Below are positions 6,929 through 13,599 of a stretch of 14,048 bases of DNA, one piece after another. Position 1 is the stretch's first letter. Each line of letters opens with the position of its first letter. A model generated the notes under the pieces. It did no database searches, was not told where the DNA came from, and was given only the letters and a program-made list of their open reading frames with translations. The stretch is from Candidatus Omnitrophota bacterium (GTDB lineage: Bacteria > Omnitrophota > Omnitrophia > Omnitrophales > Aquincolibacteriaceae): positions 1 to 14,048 of the forward strand of contig JAHFHI010000004.1 of assembly GCA_023246995.1 (NCBI GenBank), read 5' to 3'. Made by a program: the position numbers and the translations under genes.

Positions 6929-7621
6929 ATGAAAGAGGGCCTTTCCCAGGCGGCATCTTCTTCCCGAATGAAAGGGAAAAAATCTTCAAGCGCGTCTTCT
7001 CCGGGCTCATTTGAAAAAATAAGCTATTGGTTTTTTAAAAGCCGCCTTCGAAAAAAACTCGATTCTCTTTATGAGCTCGAAGATCCCTGGTCAAGCCAGG
7101 GACTCGCGGAATTTTTTGCTCCCTGGATCCGCGCGCAGATGGAGAAACTGCCGCCCGCGCTGCGCTCGGCGCCGGTGCTGGACGCGGGGGGAGGGGAGGG
7201 GCATTTTTATTTTCCCTTGAGGGACCTGATCCGGGAATATCACCTGGCGGATATCGAAGCTAAAGCGCTTGCCCGGGCCCGGGAAAAGTTACCGCCGGAC
7301 GCGCGTCTGATTCATAAAAGTTTAGACGCGTTTTATCCCGAACCTGAAACCTACGGAGGGATCTGGCTTTTTAATATCCTGACTTATCTGGGGCACGCGC
7401 GGCACCGCCGGATTTTTGCGGGCATTCAAAATAGGCTGGCCCAGAGCCTTAAAAGCGGGGGCCTTATTTTGCTTATCCATGCCTACTATTCCGAGACTGA
7501 ACTTGATAAAATAAGGACTCTTTGCGAGTCTTTCTCGCGTCTGGAATTAATCTCTAACCTATTGGAATATAAAGAGTTAGGTAATCAAAAGTTCTTCCTT
7601 CAGGCTCATTTTAAGGCCTGA
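6929..7621 (+). CDS. Class I SAM-dependent methyltransferase
   Basis: The 230-residue protein has methyltransferase motif I VLDAGGGEG (83-91), an acidic end of strand 2 at Asp108 in LADIEAKAL, and a strand-4 region IWLFNILTYLG (145-155) followed by a helix and an LKSGGLILLIHAY strand. This is a Rossmann methyltransferase of the small-molecule type. The first 27 residues are Ser/Lys-rich and low in complexity, so the true start may be the ATG at 6968. Neither ATG has a clear ribosome site, and I kept 6929 because it follows the previous stop by one base. It is the last gene of the left operon; an AT-rich gap with a promoter follows. It probably methylates a sugar or a glycan precursor, but the acceptor cannot be determined. 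Confidence 0.78.
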   Translation: MKEGLSQAASSSRMKGKKSSSASSPGSFEKISYWFFKSRLRKKLDSLYELEDPWSSQGLAEFFAPWIRAQMEKLPPALRSAPVLDAGGGEGHFYFPLRDLIREYHLADIEAKALARAREKLPPDARLIHKSLDAFYPEPETYGGIWLFNILTYLGHARHRRIFAGIQNRLAQSLKSGGLILLIHAYYSETELDKIRTLCESFSRLELISNLLEYKELGNQKFFLQAHFKA

Positions 7622-7653
7622 TAAAAATCCCTATTTTATTTGCCCTCCTGAAA

Positions 7654-7681
7654 TTGCAATTAAAGTAGCCTAGGGTATACT
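7654..7681 (+). promoter_or_regulatory. Sigma-70-like promoter before the radical SAM gene
   Basis: TTGCAA (7654-7659) and TATACT (7676-7681) are separated by 16 nt, a good -35/-10 pair (4/6 and 5/6 matches) in the only long AT-rich intergenic stretch of the window. Transcription would start near 7688, giving a leader of about 70 nt before the ATG at 7760. This suggests that the right-hand genes form a second transcription unit. It is a prediction from consensus only; the sigma factor preferences of this organism are unknown. Confidence 0.5.
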
Positions 7682-7685
7682 TCTA

Positions 7686-7741
7686 CTAGATCAAATTCGT
7701 TAATGATGTTTTTTGGACTAAAAAGCATTTTTCTGATCTAG
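7686..7741 (+). promoter_or_regulatory. Nested stem-loop in 5' leader
   Basis: An outer perfect 8-bp inverted repeat, CTAGATCA (7686-7693) with TGATCTAG (7734-7741), encloses an inner hairpin. The inner arms are 7706-7714 and 7720-7728, nine pairs including one G-U, with a 5-nt GGACT loop; G7705-U7729 can extend it. The outer arm begins at the predicted transcription start, so the structure would cap the transcript and end 7 nt before the AAGGAGG ribosome site. It could be a leader RNA element, an mRNA-stabilising hairpin or a protein operator (outer palindrome). There is no T run positioned for termination and it matches no riboswitch class I recognise. Confidence 0.42.
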
Positions 7742-7748
7742 AGAAATG

Positions 7749-7755
7749 AAGGAGG
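7749..7755 (+). promoter_or_regulatory. Strong Shine-Dalgarno for the radical SAM gene
   Basis: AAGGAGG is a perfect anti-16S match, 4 nt before the ATG at 7760. Most other starts in the window have weak or no ribosome sites and rely on overlap with the previous gene, so this site marks the beginning of an independently translated unit and fixes the start. Confidence 0.75.
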
Positions 7756-7759
7756 TTTC

Positions 7760-9295
7760 ATGAAAGTTTTTTTTCTGAACATCCCCTTTCATGAACGGTA
7801 TTCCCGAGAAAGCCGTTCACCCGGCGTAGCCCCTTCCGGAACTTTGTATTACCCCATTTATCTCGCCCTTGCCGCGGGCGTTACCCGTAAAGGCGGACAC
7901 ACGATCGATTTTCTTGACGCGCCCGCGGACCGCTACGACCTGGAGCGCACCAAGGACCGGATCCGGAAGTTCGGGCCGGATCTGATTGTTGCGACCACGG
8001 TCACGGCATCGGTGTGTCACGACGTGCGGGTGATGGATGATTTAGCCGAGATGACCGGAGCCATGACCATGCTGGTCGGCACGCACGCGACCGCGCGTCC
8101 GGTCGAGACTCTCCAGATGGCCAAGCATCTTGATTTCACCGTCATCGGCGAATATGACTTTACGATTCTGGATGTGGCCAATCACTTTTCCCAAGGCGGC
8201 CGGCGCGATCAGATCGCCAAGATTCCCGGTTTGGCGTACCGCTTTGAAGGCCAGTTTTTCAGAAATTGCGAGCGGCCCATGTGGCAGAACAACATGGATG
8301 AAATCCCCTGGGCGAGCCTGATCTATAAAGATTTTCTCACGATCGAGCATTACAGCTACGGCGCGCAGCTTCATCCCGAAATTACGATCGTGGGCGGCCG
8401 CGGCTGCCCGTACCAATGCACCTATTGCGTTTTCCCCCAGACCATCACGGGCCAAAGATACAGGGCCCGCTCGGTCAAAGACGTGGTCGATGAGATGGAA
8501 TTTATCGTCAAGACCTGGCCGCACAACAAAGAAATCATGTTCGAAGACGACACCATGACGCTCGATAAAGACCGGATGCGCGAAATCTCGGAAGAAATCC
8601 TGCGGCGGGGCCTGAAAGTCACCTGGTCCGGAAACGCGCGCGCGGATTTCGACGATGTGGAGCTCCTGAAACTCATGAAACGGGCCGGGTGCCGCCTGTT
8701 TTGCGTCGGATTCGAATCCGCCGACGAAAGCTTGCTTAAAAATATGAAAAAAGGCGGGGCACTTGTCAAAACCGAACACCGCTTTGTCGAGGCCTGCCGC
8801 AAGGCCGGGATCCTAGTTCACGGATGTTTCCTTCTGGGCGGGCCCGGTGAAACGAGCAAGACCATGCGCAACACGCTCGAATTGGCCAAAACCATCAATC
8901 CGGATACGGCTCAATTTTTCCCGATGATGGTCTATCCGGGCACGCGAGCCTACGAAGAGGCCAAAGCGCGCGGGGACCTGAAAACCGAGAATTATGAAAA
9001 CTGGTTGAAGGACTCCGGCTATTACATGTCGCAGGTCAACCGGGCCGAGGTCACGAATCAGGAAATTACAAGCTTCTGCGATCGGGCGCTGCGGGAGTTT
9101 TATTTCCGCCCCGGGTACGTTTCTTCAAAAATCCGGCAATTTATTCTGGAGCCGCGTGAACGCTCGCGCATTGTCAAGGGAGCGTTTTATTTTCTGCGCA
9201 AACTCTGGGACATGAAACGGCCGGGCGCCTCCGTACCCTGTGACAGCGCTTCTTGCCATTCCGAAAAACGGGAAACCGTACCGTCCGCGGCTTGA
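7760..9295 (+). CDS. Radical SAM protein with N-terminal B12-binding-like domain
   Basis: Residues 1-145 of this 511-residue protein form a cobalamin-binding-like Rossmann domain: FLNIPF at the start, DLIVATTVTASV (74-85), then LVGTHATARP and VIGEYDF. Residues 205-400 are a radical SAM barrel with the iron-sulfur motif GRGCPYQCTYC, Cys216, Cys220 and Cys223, then FEDDTMTLD (261-269), GFESADE (317-323) and GGPGET (360-365). This is the class B (RlmN-unrelated, cobalamin-type) domain order seen in HpnJ/HpnP/BchE-like enzymes. However, the usual DxHxxG cobalamin His motif is absent; the equivalent stretch reads FLDAPADRYD. B12 may therefore bind base-off without a His ligand, or not at all. The C-terminus (from about 480) is polar and low in conservation. 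It lies first in the right-hand unit, ahead of a GT2, and may methylate or rearrange a lipid or sugar precursor; the substrate is unknown. Confidence 0.86.
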   Translation: MKVFFLNIPFHERYSRESRSPGVAPSGTLYYPIYLALAAGVTRKGGHTIDFLDAPADRYDLERTKDRIRKFGPDLIVATTVTASVCHDVRVMDDLAEMTGAMTMLVGTHATARPVETLQMAKHLDFTVIGEYDFTILDVANHFSQGGRRDQIAKIPGLAYRFEGQFFRNCERPMWQNNMDEIPWASLIYKDFLTIEHYSYGAQLHPEITIVGGRGCPYQCTYCVFPQTITGQRYRARSVKDVVDEMEFIVKTWPHNKEIMFEDDTMTLDKDRMREISEEILRRGLKVTWSGNARADFDDVELLKLMKRAGCRLFCVGFESADESLLKNMKKGGALVKTEHRFVEACRKAGILVHGCFLLGGPGETSKTMRNTLELAKTINPDTAQFFPMMVYPGTRAYEEAKARGDLKTENYENWLKDSGYYMSQVNRAEVTNQEITSFCDRALREFYFRPGYVSSKIRQFILEPRERSRIVKGAFYFLRKLWDMKRPGASVPCDSASCHSEKRETVPSAA

Positions 9296-9317
9296 CGGGT
9301 CAGGAGACTAAAAGCGT

Positions 9318-10388
9318 ATGAAAAAAAATAGAGGGCTCTGCGAGCGGGGAGGCATGAGGGTCGCGGTCATCGCGGCGGTTTACAACGAAGAAAACAATAT
9401 CTCGCTTCTCCTGAACTCGCTTTTGAGACAGACGCGCATGCCCGATGAGATTATCGTCGTGGACGACGGTTCCACAGACCGCACGGCCGAGATTATCAAA
9501 GGATTCTCGCAGCAGCATCCCGTGATTCGGTATCTTTATCAGGAAAATCGCGGCCCGGCCACGGCCCGCAACAAAGCCTGGCGCAACACCCACGCGGACC
9601 TTTGCCTTTTTACCGACGGCGATTGCGTGCCCGATGAGGAGTGGGTCGAATCCCTAATCGAACCTTTCAAGGAGGAGGAGGTCGGCGCGGCCGGGGGAAC
9701 TTACCGGACCCAAAACTCCGAAAGCGTTCTGGCACGGTTTATCGGCTATGAGATTGCCTGGCGGTACCGGAACGTCAAAGGCGAGATCGACGTGCACGGC
9801 TCCTACAACCTCGCGATCCGCAGGCGGATCCTCGAGGAACTCGGCGGGTATAAAGAGAAGTACCGTGTCCCTAGCGGAGAAGACTGGGATTTAACTTACC
9901 GGATTTCAAGCCGTTATAAGATGAAGTACGTGCCCCAGGCGGTGGTGGGGCATTATCACCCGGACAACTTCGCACATTATATGCGCATTCAGTTCCGGCG
10001 CGCCTATGACCGCGTGATGGTTTATAACGATCATCCCGGAAAATTAAGCAGGGATACTTACACCAACCGGTGGAACAAATACCAGGCCCTCGCGGCCGGA
10101 GCTCTGATCCCGGCGGCTTTATTCCTGCTGCCTCTTTTCCCGGGTTGCCGGATTATTCCGCTCGGACTCTTCGCCTTTCTTTTCGCCACAGCCTGGATTC
10201 CCTTCCCGTATTACTTCAAAGAGGCGGATGTGCCGGTGGCTTTCTACAGCATCGGACTTCAAATCGTGCGCAGCTTCGCATGGTTTTTGGGGGCCCTGGC
10301 CGGTTACCTCCGTTTCGGCCTCAAACTCAAACCCGCGCATGAAAAGTCAGACGAAGAGCGAAAACTGGAATCAGTTCTGGCGGCATAA
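9318..10388 (+). CDS. Membrane-anchored family 2 glycosyltransferase
   Basis: The 356-residue protein has a GT-A catalytic domain: VAVIAAVYNEENN (15-27), VDDGSTD (48-54), NRGPATARN (77-85), TDGDC (99-103) as the metal-binding motif, HGSYNLAIRR (160-169), and SGEDWDL (186-192) supplying the catalytic acidic residues. Three hydrophobic segments follow at about 256-275, 278-296 and 308-333, so the enzyme is anchored with its active site in the cytosol. It likely adds a sugar from a nucleotide donor to a lipid-linked acceptor. The ATG at 9318 has AGGAG about 11 nt upstream. An ATG at 9354 fits the family N-terminus better (MRVAVIAAVYNEE) and has GGGGAGG one base away, so either start is possible. 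The next gene's start lies within its last 50 nt. Confidence 0.85.
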   Translation: MKKNRGLCERGGMRVAVIAAVYNEENNISLLLNSLLRQTRMPDEIIVVDDGSTDRTAEIIKGFSQQHPVIRYLYQENRGPATARNKAWRNTHADLCLFTDGDCVPDEEWVESLIEPFKEEEVGAAGGTYRTQNSESVLARFIGYEIAWRYRNVKGEIDVHGSYNLAIRRRILEELGGYKEKYRVPSGEDWDLTYRISSRYKMKYVPQAVVGHYHPDNFAHYMRIQFRRAYDRVMVYNDHPGKLSRDTYTNRWNKYQALAAGALIPAALFLLPLFPGCRIIPLGLFAFLFATAWIPFPYYFKEADVPVAFYSIGLQIVRSFAWFLGALAGYLRFGLKLKPAHEKSDEERKLESVLAA

Positions 10389-10989
10389 CGCCGACTCCCG
10401 GTTCACCCGAAAAAGCTGGAGCAAGATCCGGATCATGACCCTTCTTAAGCCCGAACTCCGTCCGGGAATGAAAGTCCTCGACGCCGGATGCGGCTCCGGT
10501 TTTTTTTCCCGTTATTTTTTGTCCGAAGGCTGCGAGGTCTATACCCTGGATTACTCCGAAGACGCTCTCGAGGTTGCGCGAAAGCAGACCTCCGGCCAAT
10601 CGAAAGCCTACTTAAAAGAAGACCTGCTTCGTCCGGATTTTGCCTCCCGCTATCCCCGGGCCTTTGACTTTATTTTTACCGACGGGCTGCTCGAGCATTT
10701 CAGCGGAGAAGATCAGAAAACCATGATGCGGCACTTCCGCCAGGTCAAAAGTCCGGCCGGGCTGATCGCGACTTTTGTGCCAAACCGCTATTCCTGGTGG
10801 GAGGTCGTCAGACCCCTGGTGATGCCGGGGATTCATGAGGAGCCTTTTACCCTCGGGCAGCTTGAAGCGCTTCACGAGGGAATGACCATTATCAAAAAAG
10901 GCGGTCTCAACGTGCTTCCCCTCCGTTTTTCCCCGGACCGGCTGTTCGGGTCCAGGTGGGGAATGCTCTTATATTGTTTTGCGCGGTGA
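10339..10989 (+). CDS. Class I SAM-dependent methyltransferase (UbiE/Coq5-like fold)
   Basis: The 216-residue protein has motif I VLDAGCGSG (46-54), Asp71 in TLDYS at the end of strand 2, a DLLRPDF stretch near the adenine site, and FTDGLLEHF (113-121) as the motif-IV region, all typical of methyltransferase family 11/25 proteins. The N-terminal ENWNQFWRHN is the usual lead-in helix for such enzymes and supports the ATG at 10339. That start overlaps the preceding GT2 by 50 nt and has no visible Shine-Dalgarno. An in-frame ATG further upstream (10228) would add 37 residues translated entirely inside the GT2 gene and is unlikely. The C-terminal part (NRYSWWEVV, EPFTLGQL) resembles methyltransferases in glycan loci. 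The acceptor is unknown, probably a sugar or lipid-linked intermediate. Confidence 0.8.
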   Translation: MKSQTKSENWNQFWRHNADSRFTRKSWSKIRIMTLLKPELRPGMKVLDAGCGSGFFSRYFLSEGCEVYTLDYSEDALEVARKQTSGQSKAYLKEDLLRPDFASRYPRAFDFIFTDGLLEHFSGEDQKTMMRHFRQVKSPAGLIATFVPNRYSWWEVVRPLVMPGIHEEPFTLGQLEALHEGMTIIKKGGLNVLPLRFSPDRLFGSRWGMLLYCFAR

Positions 10990-10995
10990 GGTAGG

Positions 10996-13599
10996 ATGTC
11001 AGCCATGACATCTCCTGGTTTTTTGCCTTCCGAATCCGACCCGTGCGCCGTGAGGAACTTTCCTGGACTTCAAACCAGCCTTCGGATTTTATCGGTACTC
11101 GCGGTTCTCGCTCTTGGAACTTATTTCAGAATGTATCCTTTTTCACTTCCCGAAGCGCGCCAGTCGGGGATGGGACGCTCGGTGGCCGTGCAGATGGTTT
11201 CGCGGGCCATGACCGAACAGATCAAAGGAAGTTTTGACAGCCAGTTTCCGGGGATGAGTGAAAGTGAAAAATGGCAGCGGGCCGGGGAGGCGGCCAAGAC
11301 TCTGGCGCTTTCCCAAAAGGAGCAGTTTAATGAAACCGTGAAGCGGGTTTCTCGAAATGTTTCCCCCACGCTCCCGCGCGCTTCCACGCGCCGGTATCTC
11401 CTCGAAGCCGATCCGTATCATTTTTTGTATTTAACCAAGCAAATCGAAGAGACCGGCCGGATGAGTGCTCAATTTAAGGAGGGGAAATATTTCAACCCCA
11501 TGATGCACGCCCCCAAGGGGGAGTGGCCCGCTTTTTTGATTCATCCCTATGCCGGGTTTATCTGGTACCGGGCGCTGCGCCTCGCGAATCCCAAAATCGA
11601 GATGATGGAGGCCCTGGGTTTCTTCCCGGTTTTCCTTTGCGTCTTGGTCACGCTCGCGTTTTTTTGGCTCACCCGGATTTTGGAAAAAGGCGTCTTGGCT
11701 TCGTTTGCCGGGGCCCTGACGCTCCTACTCTCTCCGGTTTTTATCCAGCGCAGCGCCTTTGGCTGGTACGACACGGACCCTTATAATTACCTCTTTCCGA
11801 TCCTGATCCTGGCGGTATTTTTCTGGGGGATCGGCAAGGCCAACCGCCCGGTGCTTGCAGGCGTGGGCTCCGCTTTCCTGACCGGCATGTATTCCCTGTT
11901 TTGGGCCGGCTGGCCGCTCATGCTCCTCATCCTTCCGGCAAGTGTTCTCCCGGCCCTGGGGATCCTGAAGCTTCCCGGACCGTTTAAAGATTCCGAAATT
12001 TCAGGCCGGGCAGGAAAGTTCGTCTTGAGTTTTATCTTTTTTTCGATTCCCGCCGCGTTTATTTTTCGCACCCCGGCCGGATTTTTAAGTTCGCTCACGT
12101 ACGGTTGGGAAACGCTTCTGAAGTTTTCCCGTGCGGAGTTTGATCTTTGGCCGAGCGCTTTTCTGACGGTGGGGGAGTCGCAGGGGATCACGGTCAAGAA
12201 GCTGATTTTTCTTACCGCTAATTACGTGACTTTCACCGTGGCCCTTGCCGGCGCGGCCGCGGCCTTGTTCAAGGCGTGGCGCAGCCGGGACGCCCGGCAA
12301 TTTTTCGATTGGGTTTTTTTAAGCGCCTTTGCCTTTCCTTTTTTTGTTCTGGCCCTCAAAACGGAACGTTTCTCTCTCCTTTTTGTCCTGCCGCTTTGTT
12401 TTTTTGTCATGTGGGGGATCGAAGCCCTAGGCGCGATTTTTAAAACATTACTGGAGCGAGGTCTTGCCCGGACCCGTTTTTTTAAAATCGCGGGGCTCGC
12501 GGCAGCGCTCCCGGTGCTTGTCCTTTTCCTGCCGATGCCGCTTTTGACCGCGCATATCGTTTCCCTCGGCATTGAACCGATCATGAACGATACCTGGTTT
12601 GAGGCGCTTCATGAGATCAAGCAAAAGACGCCGGAGGACGCCATTATTAACAGCTGGTGGCCGCCGGGATATTTTATTTCCGCGATTGCCGCCCGTCCCG
12701 TGACCTTTGACGGCGGAACCCAGCATCTGCGTGATACCTATTGGATGGCCCGGGCCCTTGTGACTGAAAATGAGCGGGAGTGCGCGGGGATTCTGCGCAT
12801 GCTGAACACCGGCAATAACGGCGCCCTGGAGCTCCTCGAATCTCGCGGGATGGAAGCGCCCGAAGCCGTGGCGCTCCTTAAAGAGATCGTGACGCTGGGC
12901 CGGAGCAAAGCCCGCCAGAGACTTGCGGAGGTTTTAGACGCTGAAGAGAGCAAAAAACTCCTTCTTCTAACCCACGGGCAAAACGATTTGCGTCCGACTT
13001 ATTTATTTCTCTACAATGATTTGATCGAGCAAAACCCGGTCGTGACGGTGATGGCCCAGTGGGATTTCCAGAAGGCGCGTCAGATGCGGCAAAACATGAA
13101 AGAAGAACCGTTTTTTAAGTTGGGCAAGAAGCCGATGACTTACCTCGACCGTGTATTGGAAATCTCCGGAGGCTTTTTGCAGTATACCCCGGAAGCCGGA
13201 GTTGAAAAAAACGAAAATGATATTCTATTTTTCACAAACGGTCTTCGGGTGAATCAGATAAGTCAGGAAGCCTATATCGTCCTGCCGGAGAAAAAAACCG
13301 CCGTCAAGCCGATGAGCCTGCTCTACGGCGACGGGGACCAATTTATTGAGAAGCGCTACAGCGGCCCTTACGCGAACGTCTCGGCACTTCTTTTTGAGGA
13401 CGGGCCGGAGATCAAATCAGTTCTGGCTGACCCCAAGCTCATCCGCTCCATGATGTTTCGGATGTATTACGCGGGCGGCAAGGGCCTCAAGCTTTTCCGG
13501 CCGATTTTTTCTAAAAAGGATCCGGTTTCCCAAACCGCGCTGATGCTCTACGAGCTTGACCGGGAGGCCCTGAAGGCGTTGGAAGCTTCCGAAGCCTAG
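10996..13599 (+). CDS. STT3-family oligosaccharyltransferase-like membrane protein
   Basis: The 867-residue protein has a multi-helix membrane half (about 28-525) and a soluble C-terminal half (about 530-867) expected outside the cytosol. Several STT3/AglB/PglB landmarks are present: Asp139 in LEADPYHF (first acidic motif), WYDTDPYN (257-264) as the second DxD, TVGE (391-394) matching the TIxE/SVSE catalytic-Glu loop, and Arg458 in TERFSLLF. SWWPPGY (553-559) sits where WWDYG is expected, with FDGGTQHL downstream. The sequon-reading Asp of WWDYG is thus replaced by Pro556. About 85 polar, helical residues (50-135) are inserted between helix 1 and the first acidic motif. STT3 proteins transfer lipid-linked glycans to Asn of exported proteins; given the changed motif, the acceptor rule may differ. 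Two starts compete: 10996, with GAGGT only 3 nt away, and 11005, with AGGA 8 nt upstream. It ends tail to tail with the - strand gene. Confidence 0.82.
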   Translation: MSAMTSPGFLPSESDPCAVRNFPGLQTSLRILSVLAVLALGTYFRMYPFSLPEARQSGMGRSVAVQMVSRAMTEQIKGSFDSQFPGMSESEKWQRAGEAAKTLALSQKEQFNETVKRVSRNVSPTLPRASTRRYLLEADPYHFLYLTKQIEETGRMSAQFKEGKYFNPMMHAPKGEWPAFLIHPYAGFIWYRALRLANPKIEMMEALGFFPVFLCVLVTLAFFWLTRILEKGVLASFAGALTLLLSPVFIQRSAFGWYDTDPYNYLFPILILAVFFWGIGKANRPVLAGVGSAFLTGMYSLFWAGWPLMLLILPASVLPALGILKLPGPFKDSEISGRAGKFVLSFIFFSIPAAFIFRTPAGFLSSLTYGWETLLKFSRAEFDLWPSAFLTVGESQGITVKKLIFLTANYVTFTVALAGAAAALFKAWRSRDARQFFDWVFLSAFAFPFFVLALKTERFSLLFVLPLCFFVMWGIEALGAIFKTLLERGLARTRFFKIAGLAAALPVLVLFLPMPLLTAHIVSLGIEPIMNDTWFEALHEIKQKTPEDAIINSWWPPGYFISAIAARPVTFDGGTQHLRDTYWMARALVTENERECAGILRMLNTGNNGALELLESRGMEAPEAVALLKEIVTLGRSKARQRLAEVLDAEESKKLLLLTHGQNDLRPTYLFLYNDLIEQNPVVTVMAQWDFQKARQMRQNMKEEPFFKLGKKPMTYLDRVLEISGGFLQYTPEAGVEKNENDILFFTNGLRVNQISQEAYIVLPEKKTAVKPMSLLYGDGDQFIEKRYSGPYANVSALLFEDGPEIKSVLADPKLIRSMMFRMYYAGGKGLKLFRPIFSKKDPVSQTALMLYELDREALKALEASEA

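Noticed and set aside
7620..7640. A/T inverted repeat after the methyltransferase stop (AAAAT, CCCT, ATTTT)
   Set aside because: Five all-A/T base pairs are too unstable for a terminator, and this AT content arises easily by chance in such a gap.
8042..8779. Long - strand open frame (245 codons) opposite the radical SAM gene
   Set aside because: It lies entirely within a gene whose iron-sulfur and barrel motifs are clear on the + strand; the translation is compositionally odd and shows no motif, as expected of a GC-biased shadow.
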